A stretch of DNA of 64,000 nt, from NCBI RefSeq assembly GCF_014855495.1, contig NZ_JACYFJ010000003.1, positions 186,001-250,000 of the forward strand, written 5' to 3'. Below, in pieces: positions 8,693 to 16,873 of this stretch. The notes under the pieces were generated by a model that saw only the letters and a program-made list of their open reading frames with translations, ran no database searches and had not been told where the DNA came from. Position 1 is the first letter of the stretch. Each line of letters begins with the position of its first letter. Position numbers and translations under genes: made by a program. The stretch is from Euzebyella saccharophila (GTDB taxonomy: Bacteria > Bacteroidota > Bacteroidia > Flavobacteriales > Flavobacteriaceae).

Positions 8693-9280
8693 TTATTTTG
8701 AATTGAACTTTTCCAGCTTATATCCTTTTTTCTCCCCAGTACTTTTTCTGTAGTAGTTCATTCTTACTTTGAATAACTTCGAAAGTTTATTGATTTTTTC
8801 CTTCAGGTTATCATATTTCATTTTATCATCTTCCATAATTAAATGATAGAATGATGCCCAAAATATTGCCGCATCACCAAAATAGATTCCTTTTTTGGGA
8901 CCAATAATTGAGTAGCATTTCTTGTTTAGAAAAATTTGAGAAGCTAAGGCTTCGTTAACTGTTGAACAAGCGGATATAAATAGTCTTTTGTAGTCTAGAT
9001 ATGGATTTAGAATTTCGCCTAATCTTTTAAATTTAATATCATCTAGAGCCAAATCAAGACTTTTTTTACATCCATGAGAAGATATATGTAAATATCTATA
9101 TTCTGATTTTTCAAAAAGGTCCAATACTTCAATTAGTTCTTTTTCGGTTCTAATGAAATAATATTTTGATGGAATATTACCTAAATGGAGAATTTGGGAA
9201 ATAAACTCACCCTCTAACTGTTTCTCTTCTTCGTCTTCAAAGGTTACGCTCTCTATTATAAAAACCCCTCTTTTTGGCAT
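8693..9280 (-). CDS. CHAT-like caspase-fold protease
   Basis: A 195-residue protein with the caspase/CHAT catalytic pattern. YLHISSHG places a catalytic His at H69. RLFISACST places the Cys at C105, after the expected beta strand. A following IIGPKKGIYFGDAAIFWASF segment matches the CHAT core. It has no additional domain, transmembrane segment or fused repeat, so partner recognition must come from elsewhere. It is the upstream gene of a pair with the UPF0489 protein. CHAT proteases are effectors of several antiphage systems, including gasdermin and CRISPR-associated types, so a defence or cell-death role is inferred from family and neighbourhood. Confidence 0.78.
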   Translation of the reverse strand: MPKRGVFIIESVTFEDEEEKQLEGEFISQILHLGNIPSKYYFIRTEKELIEVLDLFEKSEYRYLHISSHGCKKSLDLALDDIKFKRLGEILNPYLDYKRLFISACSTVNEALASQIFLNKKCYSIIGPKKGIYFGDAAIFWASFYHLIMEDDKMKYDNLKEKINKLSKLFKVRMNYYRKSTGEKKGYKLEKFNSK

Positions 9281-9589
9281 ATTTAAGTATTATCAAAGTT
9301 TAAAACTCTCTTCTTTTTTTCTTGATAAAAAAAGAAACAAAAAGATACTCATTACTATCTATTGTTTTTTAATGGTATTCGTGAATCTGCGATTTCAAGG
9401 CTTACAGACAATTTTAGAAACAATGTACGGCTCAGTCGCTATATTCTAGAAAGCATTCTAACTATTAAGACAGCTTTAAATTTCTTGTATCGTTATATCG
9501 TTCAACAAACTGTATTGCGAGCCCTCTAGAATATGGCCACGCCTCTCGCCTATTGTTTAGCTAAAATTCTCTTAGGCCAAAAAAAACGA
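9281..9589. other. 309-bp gap between the two defence operons
   Basis: No supportable gene is present. It contains a 10-bp inverted repeat spaced to span 94 bases (9441-9534) and must contain the promoter for the CHAT gene and the end of the SIR2-HerA-SIR2 transcript. A run of eight A on the plus strand at about 9580-9587 lies just beyond the SIR2 stop. Confidence 0.5.
9441..9534. repeat. Inverted repeat with distant 10-bp arms
   Basis: ATATTCTAGA (9441-9450) and TCTAGAATAT (9525-9534) are perfect complements. The span is 94 bases, the same as the palindrome at 7401-7494, but the interior pairs only weakly. Confidence 0.4.
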
Positions 9590-10717
9590 CTAGCTTAATC
9601 CTTGTATTTTCAATTCTTCAATATAGGGTTCCACGCCATTTCCAAGTGGATTAAGTTGTCGTTTACCGAAGAAATCTTTATATCTTTTAAAAGTTGGATT
9701 TTCTTCTAAATTATCCTTTTCTCGCAAAACGACATCTATTACTGCATCATGTCTTACCATTCTTGATAGTAATTGACGTAACTCAAAGTCTGCATACGGT
9801 AGAGAGTAACCAATGAAAACTATTTTATTCGCTTCTGAAAGTTCAATACCAGCATTTTGCCATATTAATTTCACTTGAAAATTGTTTAGGTCTTTTAGAA
9901 AAGTTGGCATGATTAAGTTGCTTTCTAAAGCATAGTTGTTACCATTATAATTTTTTCTGCAATGTCTACACTTAGAATTTCCAAACCTTCTATAATCAAC
10001 TAACTTATTGTTAAACTTAATATATAATCTTTGACAATTAGTGCATTGTAACCAGTTCATTGAACCATGAAGTTTAAGTAATTTAACATTATACTTGCCC
10101 TCCCCCAAAGCTTGTAAGCCAGGTTTTATTTTATGATCATGCTCATCATATGAACTGACATGGCAACAATAATCCACTACTCCATCTATAAGACTATCTT
10201 TTTTATATAGTGTCCTAATAGCCGAGTTTAATGAATTATCCAATAGGATATCCCAATTAGTAGATAATATTGAAATTGTATCTCTTTTTATGTTGCTTAC
10301 TCTTTTTTGGGCTTCACTAACGATAATTTTAGCAAAATCGTCAATATATCCTTTGTTGTCATTTTTATCTAATCTCTCTTTAAGCGCCACGACTATTAAA
10401 TTATAAATGTCTTCTCTTAATGATTTAAGCTTCTTTGGTAATATTCCTCTATAAGATACATTGTCAATGATACATCTGTCTAGAGGTGTGAATACATCTT
10501 CTAGAGTGACTTTTTTAAAATTAGCTTTATCTATAAACAACTGATTTTCTAAAAAGTTTTCAAACTTGTTTAATTTGTTAATTATTGTGTCCTGTTGACT
10601 AAAATTCTCATTTCGCAAGTTTATTATATCTTCTACTAATTCGTTTTGTAATGGTGCCCCAGCAGGTTTAGAAAACCCTGCTCCCAGTACATAGACAGTT
10701 TTATTGTTCATTATCAT
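9590..10717 (-). CDS. SIR2-family protein with zinc ribbon (predicted NADase effector)
   Basis: A 375-residue sirtuin-fold protein. It shows the NAD-binding GAGFS (12-16), STNWD (152-156), LHGSMNW with the catalytic-type His (H217), and a zinc ribbon C225-x2-C228 ... C250-x2-C253. A GYSLPYAD (303-310) closes the fold. In defence systems such proteins deplete NAD. It overlaps the 3' end of the HerA ATPase gene by 17 bases, so the two are translationally coupled; an internal ATG at codon 3 is an alternative start. It is the last gene of a three-gene operon whose first gene is also SIR2-like. Confidence 0.85.
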   Translation of the reverse strand: MIMNNKTVYVLGAGFSKPAGAPLQNELVEDIINLRNENFSQQDTIINKLNKFENFLENQLFIDKANFKKVTLEDVFTPLDRCIIDNVSYRGILPKKLKSLREDIYNLIVVALKERLDKNDNKGYIDDFAKIIVSEAQKRVSNIKRDTISILSTNWDILLDNSLNSAIRTLYKKDSLIDGVVDYCCHVSSYDEHDHKIKPGLQALGEGKYNVKLLKLHGSMNWLQCTNCQRLYIKFNNKLVDYRRFGNSKCRHCRKNYNGNNYALESNLIMPTFLKDLNNFQVKLIWQNAGIELSEANKIVFIGYSLPYADFELRQLLSRMVRHDAVIDVVLREKDNLEENPTFKRYKDFFGKRQLNPLGNGVEPYIEELKIQGLS

Positions 10718-12587
10718 TTATATTATCAGACCATTTACTTACTAAATCAATGGTCTTATTATTAGGTTCGTGCTTTTTAGCTATTTGATTGACTTTAATA
10801 ATAACTGGTATTTGAGCAGCTAGACCAGCAACAACGCACGTACCAGTAGCTAAAACTGGTAAAGCTTCAAATGAAACTTTATCTAAGTACGATACAGTTT
10901 TTTCAATTGCATTTATGTCTTTACTATTAATCAACCTATGCAGGAAATAATTGTGCAATTGGGAAATAATTGTCGAGGAAATATCAGAAGGCCTTTGGCT
11001 TGCAATTGTTAAGAAAACTCCGAACTTTCTACCTTCTTTAATTATTTCTTCAAATGTTTCTAAACGATAGTCCTTCCACGTTTCGCTTTCTCTTTGAGAT
11101 GCGTATGACAAGATATTATGCGCTTCATCTATTATTATATTCAACGAACTGTTGGTCTGTTTAATTTTCTTTTTTTTATGTTCTGAATATAGTTTGTAGG
11201 ATACCAGCAAAGGGACAAGTTTCTTAATATTTAAATTCGCATTGTTTAAATTAATTATGGTAAAAAACTTATCATTCCAGAAATCTGAAGTTTCATCCTT
11301 AACAACTCGAATTACTTTACCAATATCCTTTTGAAAACTCTTTAATTTATTGATAGCTGGTGCTATATGCTCATTTTGAGCTCGGTTACTTATAACATCA
11401 TAGATTAATTGTAAATAAAGGAAATCAATGATTTTTGATATGAAATTATCTCTAAACTCATAGCTATCAACATGTCGATATATTAAAGTATTCTCTATTT
11501 CATTAGGATAAGACCTTAAAAAAACTCCATCCAACATAAACTCTGCCGACTTGTTATGAAAATCTAAATCGTCGGTTAAATCTCTTTCAATACCATTGTC
11601 ATCATAAGATTTCGGTAGTATCTCCTTTAAGTAATCGAGTAATAATAATGCTCTAACTTTATCAGACATTTTAAGTATGTCAACGACTCTTTTACGAAGC
11701 ATGTTTTTAAAGAATCTCAATGCATCATCAGATCTTGAAACAGTTTTATAAAAATTTAATGTTCTTGCCAAAAAGGGACGTTGTGTTTTTTCCGTTGCAC
11801 TTGCCATGATAGAAAATAGTTCAACATCTAATAAATCAGCCTCACTAAATTCTAATTTCTCATTACCCTCCTGTGTTTTGGTTGAAAGATTAATTACGTG
11901 CTTTTCTTCAATTATAGCATCATCGTCATTGTACTCACCGTTAAAATCAAATAAGAGGAATTTTGCATTTTTCCGAAACTTTTTTTCGCTTTCAAACCGC
12001 GTAAATAAAGTACGATAAAGTTTTGCTAACGTATACGATTTACCACTTCCTGTGTTACCAAAAATGCCTATATGACTGGCAAATAGGGCATTTACTCCCA
12101 AATTAATTGTCTGGCCAGTCTCTAAAGCAAGCGTTCCTAATTCAAGTGGAACATCCTCTTCTGGAACAAAGTTGTGAATACTTTGAGCTTCTTCTTTATC
12201 AAGTAAATAACATTCATTATCTATTAACGGTAATTCATTAATACCTCCTATAAACTTGTTATTTTCAATATAGCCCAGGAGTTTTACAACCAAAATTCTA
12301 TGAATTTTGTTTTCTGCTTTAGAATATTTCCCGTTAAATATTTGGTCTTCCCTGATTTGCTCGCTTTCTACTTTAGCTATTATTGCAATAAAACCTTTAA
12401 CTATTTTTAAATTACTACCAACACTTACATTTTTTAATAATTCACCTTTATATAGTAAATGAGATGCATTTTTTTGTTTATCAACGCTTACCTTAATTAC
12501 TCTTCCTTCTACAGAAAAAACCTTACCTATTCTAAAAATAGAATCCTTTAATAGAGTCTGTTCTGTAACCCCAGTTTTCTTCGACAT
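10701..12587 (-). CDS. HerA-type hexameric ATPase/translocase
   Basis: A 628-residue FtsK/HerA-clade DNA-pumping ATPase. An N-terminal HAS-barrel-like region (20-110) is followed by Walker A GNTGSGKS (177-184), Walker B NIIIDEAH (483-490) and a sensor segment ASQRPSD (529-535) with the usual ISQLHNYFLHRL. HerA partners with SIR2 or nuclease proteins in antiphage systems (SIR2-HerA, also called Nezha), where the ATPase assembles with the NADase. Only one base separates its ATG from the preceding SIR2 gene's stop, and its end overlaps the next SIR2 gene. No nuclease of the NurA type is present. Confidence 0.9.
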   Translation of the reverse strand: MSKKTGVTEQTLLKDSIFRIGKVFSVEGRVIKVSVDKQKNASHLLYKGELLKNVSVGSNLKIVKGFIAIIAKVESEQIREDQIFNGKYSKAENKIHRILVVKLLGYIENNKFIGGINELPLIDNECYLLDKEEAQSIHNFVPEEDVPLELGTLALETGQTINLGVNALFASHIGIFGNTGSGKSYTLAKLYRTLFTRFESEKKFRKNAKFLLFDFNGEYNDDDAIIEEKHVINLSTKTQEGNEKLEFSEADLLDVELFSIMASATEKTQRPFLARTLNFYKTVSRSDDALRFFKNMLRKRVVDILKMSDKVRALLLLDYLKEILPKSYDDNGIERDLTDDLDFHNKSAEFMLDGVFLRSYPNEIENTLIYRHVDSYEFRDNFISKIIDFLYLQLIYDVISNRAQNEHIAPAINKLKSFQKDIGKVIRVVKDETSDFWNDKFFTIINLNNANLNIKKLVPLLVSYKLYSEHKKKKIKQTNSSLNIIIDEAHNILSYASQRESETWKDYRLETFEEIIKEGRKFGVFLTIASQRPSDISSTIISQLHNYFLHRLINSKDINAIEKTVSYLDKVSFEALPVLATGTCVVAGLAAQIPVIIKVNQIAKKHEPNNKTIDLVSKWSDNINDNEQ

Positions 12588-12588
12588 T

Positions 12589-13791
12589 TTAGATGATTTT
12601 TGGAGTTACTTTATTTTTAATATGAGAAAAAATCATTTCATTAATTTCCGAGAAACCAAATTCGGTAAAACTTTTTATATCCATATCTTCTTTATTATTA
12701 GTATAAAAATCAACCGGGTCAATAATTTTTAAATTATTATTATGCAAGTGATTTTTACTAATTCCTAGAGTTTCGGATATATCTTTTTTAGAATTTTCAC
12801 TATATGCTACAACATAAACTTGTAAAGTTGGATTGGAATTTGCTGCTCTTATCGTAATTTCTCTAATGTGCTCATCAGCAAATGAAAATCCAAGTACAAA
12901 TAAGACTGAATTTTCTTTTTCCATTTCATTTGCAAACAACCTTAACAGTTCATAGTAGTAATTATTTAAAATAGTAGTTTTGAATTTTTCTTTAGTTGGA
13001 TTTACAATTTGAAGCTCGTCATATGTACTAAAAAAATCCATTATTTTATTCAATACATCATCCTTTTGAGTCTTGCCTAATCCCTTAATTTTCGTCTTTG
13101 CTTTTGGGACAAGATTAGATAAACCATCTTTTTTATCTATGGCTATAAAACAGTTAGTATTGAACTTTGCAAGAGAGTTACGAACATCTATAAACTCCTT
13201 TTGATTAGAAAAAATTATTTGCTTTTTTTCTTGTTTCCAACTTAAAGAACCATGTAATTTATTTAAGTTAAAAACAGGAATTTCGGAAGTGTTTTTATAG
13301 TGCAGACTTGTTTTATTGTAGGATTTTTGAAAGTTGCTTAAATTAAAAATAGGTTTTAGTCTGCCTTTAAAGCCATCATTGAATTCAACCATCGTAATTT
13401 CTAATGCTTTCTCAAAAAATAAATCAATATTAGTTGTAAATAGATTAACCTGTTTGTTTAAAATTGGTGTATATCTATTCAATAAAATCACATTAATATT
13501 TAGTAAAAAATCTTCATAATTTCCAATAACTTCTTTGTAAAGAATTTCCTCATCTTTTGTTTTTACGTAGTCGTCAAGACACTTATTCATCACTTGTTCA
13601 AAGTAAACTTTATAAATTGAGGCTTTTATCAAATAACATTCGAGGGTATCTAAAGTATCATCTTTATCGAGTTCTTCAAGTAATGATTCAATATTGCCAA
13701 GAGTAATAAGATAAGGTCTTGACAATCCTGAACCAATTAAAAAATTAATATTGCTTGACTGTATTGTATTTTTAATTATTTCTAGTTTCAT
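12589..13791 (-). CDS. SIR2-like protein without zinc ribbon (second predicted NADase)
   Basis: A 400-residue protein and the first gene of the operon. FLIGSGLS (17-24), FTTNID (118-123), KLHGS (178-182) and GFSFADEH (301-308) are the successive SIR2 core motifs. Unlike the other SIR2 gene of this operon it has no CxxC pairs, and its middle is longer and lysine-rich. This is the type normally paired with HerA in defence. Its promoter should lie in the AT-rich bases just upstream of 13791, but no clear TAnnTTTG box was seen. The SIR2 fold is well supported; NADase activity is inferred from the family. Confidence 0.82.
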   Translation of the reverse strand: MKLEIIKNTIQSSNINFLIGSGLSRPYLITLGNIESLLEELDKDDTLDTLECYLIKASIYKVYFEQVMNKCLDDYVKTKDEEILYKEVIGNYEDFLLNINVILLNRYTPILNKQVNLFTTNIDLFFEKALEITMVEFNDGFKGRLKPIFNLSNFQKSYNKTSLHYKNTSEIPVFNLNKLHGSLSWKQEKKQIIFSNQKEFIDVRNSLAKFNTNCFIAIDKKDGLSNLVPKAKTKIKGLGKTQKDDVLNKIMDFFSTYDELQIVNPTKEKFKTTILNNYYYELLRLFANEMEKENSVLFVLGFSFADEHIREITIRAANSNPTLQVYVVAYSENSKKDISETLGISKNHLHNNNLKIIDPVDFYTNNKEDMDIKSFTEFGFSEINEMIFSHIKNKVTPKII

Positions 13792-14077
13792 TATTTTATT
13801 TTATAAATTTTTTGCTCAATAAGAGTATAACAAATTCTCTCTATGAAACATTGATTAGTGTTTAAGTCAAGTATTAAATTCAATCCAGGGAGGAATTAAA
13901 TATACTGATTTTTAACAAGTAACTAATTACGTATATCTGTCAGGACAATAAATATTTGTAGTAAAATACCATTCCACACACATTACACTCCCCTCCTACC
14001 GTCGGGTCGCATAATAAGTGTTCCATTACTCTTTAGAGAAAGTTTTTAGAAAGAAAAAAATCAATGAAGATGGTAAC

Positions 14078-14174
14078 AACTTTCGCTTTTAATCAAAGCT
14101 CAAGTTACATAACGCGGAACATTATGATTCTAAAAAGAATCATAATTTGACGTTATATCAAATAGCGAAAAGTT
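14078..14174. repeat. 97-bp nested palindrome (attC-like)
   Basis: The outer arms AACTTTCGCT and AGCGAAAAGTT (14078-14087, 14164-14174) pair with one bulge. The middle arms ATAACG and CGTTAT lie at 14109-14114 and 14151-14156. A perfect 11-bp inner stem, ATTATGATTCT and AGAATCATAAT (14121-14131, 14136-14146), has a four-A loop. Size and nesting resemble 7401-7494 although the sequence differs. Confidence 0.65.
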
Positions 14175-14404
14175 ATTGAGAATTTAACCCAATTCAAAGA
14201 CTAATTGTATGCAAGGTATTTTCGTTTCGGATATCTTGTTTTTTTCAAGCTTCCAAAAGGTTTTCATTTAAGAATCGCTCAGGTATTCCTTCCCCTTTTC
14301 ATGGGAGTTCTTGGTCCCTTTTTCGGAACTCTTTACATTATGCCTCTTAACCATGGTTTCAGGATTGCAAATGAACTCCCTAGAATATAATCAAAAATAG
14401 TCGC

Positions 14405-14436
14405 ACTCTATACAAAATCCGCTTTTTGTAAAGAGT
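14405..14436. repeat. Inverted repeat matching the hairpin at 7302-7335
   Basis: ACTCTATACAAAA pairs with TTTTGTAAAGAGT with one mismatch. The right arm shares TTTGTAAAGAGT with 7323-7334. The two hairpins lie 7.1 kb apart, one on each side of the defence genes. Confidence 0.6.
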
Positions 14437-14576
14437 CTAAATCTATCAACAGTCATGAAATAAATGATCTTCAAGTCAGAACTAATGGAGAGTTTAGATA
14501 ATTGAAATCGGTAAAAAATTCCAAAAAATCATTTTTGCGAAATATTCCCTAAACAATCCTGAAACCGCCTTACCCA

Positions 14577-14888
14577 CTATTCATTCAAAGTGATATAGTA
14601 GCCATTATTAACCTTTATGGAAATTTCCCCTTTCCTGAGTTTTTGATTGACGGCATCAATATCCTCATAGGCATACAAGTATTTTTTACCCACTTTGAAA
14701 AAACTGACCAATCCCAGTTCCCTCAAAGCCTGCATAATTTGGCCATTGTAAGATACGCCAAGCCTTTCGCAAAATGCCTTTCCAGTTAGGTTAAGTGGTT
14801 GTATGTTTATCTGATTGCCCATTGAATCCAATAGTGCCCAACGCCAGTTTATCTCTTTTTTAGTTTCCTTTTCTTCCTTCGCTTCCAA
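14577..14888 (-). CDS. Small helical protein of the mobilization module
   Basis: A 103-residue protein with no clear family match. Residues 30-75 resemble a helix-turn-helix/excisionase-like fold (LNLTGKAFCERLGVSYNGQI). It begins inside the relaxase gene (40-base overlap) and reads leftward in the same operon, so its translation is probably coupled to the relaxase. A role as accessory mobilization or DNA-binding factor is inference from position. Confidence 0.6.
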   Translation of the reverse strand: MEAKEEKETKKEINWRWALLDSMGNQINIQPLNLTGKAFCERLGVSYNGQIMQALRELGLVSFFKVGKKYLYAYEDIDAVNQKLRKGEISIKVNNGYYITLNE

Positions 14889-15877
14889 CGGTCGAAATCC
14901 TCCAGCTCCATCTTGAAAGGAGTGAAAGGTTCGTCATCTAGGCCATCTTTTTGAGTGCCTCCCAAATCGTATTTTGGTTTTTCACTAATTTGGATTGTCC
15001 CTCCCTCAGCATCTTTTGTTTCTCCGCTAACGTTCCTTGATGAGCCTGTATCTTGAGCAACAGCTCCTTTATTTCCTTGTTCTGGATAATTATTTTCGAG
15101 AATAACTGTACGGTCTCTGATTTGTTCATAATCGATTTGTTTTATGATGTTGTTCCATGAATATTTTCGGCCCAGACTGCTCCCCTTATAAATAATCCCC
15201 TCATATTTGAAGGAGATGCCTGAGACCCTTCCCGTTGTTTTGCTGATATTGAACTTTGGGCGAATATCCCTAGACCGCGATTGATGGATGAACTCCGCTG
15301 TATTATTCGAGCGTTTCAATGCTTCCCTCAGTTGCTGTTGAAGTATACTTTTGATTGGTGCGTTACCCGTCCGAAGCGATTTTTCGATTTCTTTTTGAGT
15401 GAGTGCCGCCCTTCGCTCCAAAGTTGTGTCCGGTAGCTCGGAAAGACCATATTTCTTTTCCAGTTTTCGTACCAAACGTTCACTACGCTCATAATCCTTG
15501 CTATCGCTGACCAGCGCGCCGGATAGTTTTACCCTGTTGGCAACGATATGGATGTGTTGGTGGCTTTGGTCGTTATGGCGGTACATGATATACTGGTTGT
15601 CATCGAATCCCATTCCTTGGAGATAATCCAGTCCCATCGAAACGAATCCCTTATCGCTCATTTTTTCATCCGGCGGAAGATTCAAGGAAACATGATATAC
15701 CGCTTTGCCCAACCTAGGGCGTAGCTGCCGGACCAAATTGAACTCTTTGGTCATCTCGACCGTAGTATCCAAATCTATGTTGGCATCCAGCACAACGGCC
15801 TGGCCCATCTCCACCTTTTTTTGATTGTAGGCCAACAGTCCGTAAAAATCCTTTCCTTTAATCTGTTTGGCTATCAT
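14849..15877 (-). CDS. Relaxase/mobilization nuclease (MobB/BmgA-like)
   Basis: A 342-residue relaxase that would nick oriT and pilot the strand during conjugal transfer. The N-terminal relaxase domain has the three-histidine metal site in SHQHIHIVANR (H106, H108, H110) and a likely catalytic Tyr in LLAYNQKK (Y17). The C-terminal third is low-complexity and charged, and another reading frame in the same region encodes a coiled-coil-like peptide. It overlaps MobC upstream by four bases. The element is mobilizable; no coupling protein or type IV secretion genes are in the window. Confidence 0.9.
   Translation of the reverse strand: MIAKQIKGKDFYGLLAYNQKKVEMGQAVVLDANIDLDTTVEMTKEFNLVRQLRPRLGKAVYHVSLNLPPDEKMSDKGFVSMGLDYLQGMGFDDNQYIMYRHNDQSHQHIHIVANRVKLSGALVSDSKDYERSERLVRKLEKKYGLSELPDTTLERRAALTQKEIEKSLRTGNAPIKSILQQQLREALKRSNNTAEFIHQSRSRDIRPKFNISKTTGRVSGISFKYEGIIYKGSSLGRKYSWNNIIKQIDYEQIRDRTVILENNYPEQGNKGAVAQDTGSSRNVSGETKDAEGGTIQISEKPKYDLGGTQKDGLDDEPFTPFKMELEDFDRWKRRKKRKLKKR
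14938..15129 (-). CDS. Possible overprinted coiled-coil peptide inside the relaxase gene
   Basis: An ATG at 15129 opens a 63-codon frame, same strand, shifted relative to the relaxase. The product is strongly helical with heptad-like hydrophobics (KEIKELLLKIQAHQGTLAEK, then a Gln/Lys-rich stretch ending NTIWEALKKMA). The relaxase frame here encodes only a disordered, polar tail. Small coiled-coil proteins accompany many Bacteroidetes mobilization loci. No ribosome binding site could be decided. It is a candidate rather than a confirmed gene. Confidence 0.4.
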   Translation of the reverse strand: MNKSETVQLFSKIIIQNKEIKELLLKIQAHQGTLAEKQKMLREGQSKLVKNQNTIWEALKKMA

Positions 15878-16215
15878 TTGTTTTTAATATTCGATTTTAA
15901 TTCTTGCAAAAGATGCCGTAGCTCTGCCAATTGCCCGTGCAGAATTTTTGGCGAGTGCATCCGCAAATGGGAATTTCTCGTAAGCTGGTTAATGTTGTTA
16001 CCGATCCGGCTTAGTTCGACGAACAATCTTCTATCCTCCGGTGTCACTTTGGTCCTTGGTAGCGGTCTGCCCGCTACCTTTTTCCGGATGTAATCCGGTA
16101 TGCCCATGCCCAATGTTGCCGCATTTCCGGAAACGATCAAATATTCGTTGACCGTCATGCGCACATTGACACGTATCGCCTTTAGTGATTCAATATCTTT
16201 TTTTGGCCGTGCCAT
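15874..16215 (-). CDS. MobC-like relaxosome protein
   Basis: A 113-residue ribbon-helix-helix-type accessory protein that would bind oriT and assist the relaxase. MARPKKD and the RVNVRMTVNEYLIVS segment form the RHH-like N-terminus. FVELSRIGNNINQLTRN is the conserved MobC motif. The ATG at 16215 is chosen over an in-frame upstream ATG at 16287, because the extra residues look like non-coding palindromes and the family starts at MARPKK. The stop overlaps the relaxase start by four bases. Confidence 0.88.
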   Translation of the reverse strand: MARPKKDIESLKAIRVNVRMTVNEYLIVSGNAATLGMGIPDYIRKKVAGRPLPRTKVTPEDRRLFVELSRIGNNINQLTRNSHLRMHSPKILHGQLAELRHLLQELKSNIKNK

Positions 16216-16387
16216 AATTCCGGGGTTTGGGGAGGATCCCCAACAAGCCTCGCGAACGAAGTGAGCGGTTTTTGCTTGCAAAAACATGGCTTGCTACGTG
16301 ACCTCCGATTAACTTAGGCCAAACCTAAAACATATCGCAAGTCAAGAGGGGCTTTGGCGTACATGGAGTGTTGTACGGTAAATGGAT
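16216..16387. other. Candidate origin of transfer upstream of mobC
   Basis: A non-coding block with two strong palindromes. TTGGGGA and TCCCCAA (16227-16243) have a 3-base loop. TTTTTGC and GCAAAAA (16269-16284) have a 2-base loop. Its position just upstream of MobC and relaxase is where oriT sits in mobilizable Bacteroidetes elements. The nick site cannot be placed from sequence alone. Confidence 0.5.
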
Positions 16388-16873
16388 TCAGCAGAGTTTT
16401 ACGTCCTCGAACAGGACTTTAAGGGAAGTTTCAGCTTCGGGAACTTCAAAGTACCTGTGCGATTCCAATACAAGGTGTTGCAATGCGGACCTGTAGCGTG
16501 CCTTGGCATGGGCATTGTCCTCATAATAGGTGCAGGGGTCTTTGGGGTGCACCTCCGTGGGGGTGGCAAAGGATTTTACATCCCTGTTCATGTACTCGAA
16601 CCGTTGGGAAGCCCTTCTATGGATACCATCAAGGGTTAGGTCATCGGGATATTTCGGGACATCGTAATAAAGTTCTTCCAAGATTACGATAAAAGCCCTT
16701 CTACGGGAAAGTTTCGGCTTTTGTGAAGCGATGCCGATTGCTTTTTCAAGATCTCGCACCAAACGTTCGGCCAATATTATCTGTGATCGAGAATACTGTT
16801 TCCCATTGATTTCCGGATGTTCTTCCTTGGCCAGATATTCCAGATACTTGAGCAGTTTTTCGGATGGAATCAC
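16388..16873 (-). CDS. Unknown protein linked to the mobilization region
   Basis: I do not recognise this 161-residue protein. It is hydrophilic and mostly helical, with no membrane segment and no metal motif. It starts with four bases of overlap with the end of the preceding gene, so the pair is co-translated. The pair lies between the candidate oriT and the toxin-antitoxin genes. Position suggests an element-maintenance function but nothing in the sequence shows it. Confidence 0.65.
   Translation of the reverse strand: MIPSEKLLKYLEYLAKEEHPEINGKQYSRSQIILAERLVRDLEKAIGIASQKPKLSRRRAFIVILEELYYDVPKYPDDLTLDGIHRRASQRFEYMNRDVKSFATPTEVHPKDPCTYYEDNAHAKARYRSALQHLVLESHRYFEVPEAETSLKVLFEDVKLC

Larger units (their letters stand above)
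13792..14576. other. 785-bp non-coding gap upstream of the SIR2-HerA-SIR2 operon
   Basis: No convincing gene lies here. A 61-codon open frame from a TTG at 14205 has no recognisable feature. The gap holds a 97-bp nested palindrome (14078-14174) and a hairpin at 14405-14436 that matches one on the far side of the defence segment. Confidence 0.55.

Noticed and set aside
14205-14390. Open frame of 61 codons in the gap before the mobilization genes
   Set aside because: It begins with TTG, has no recognisable motif and lies in a palindrome-rich gap.
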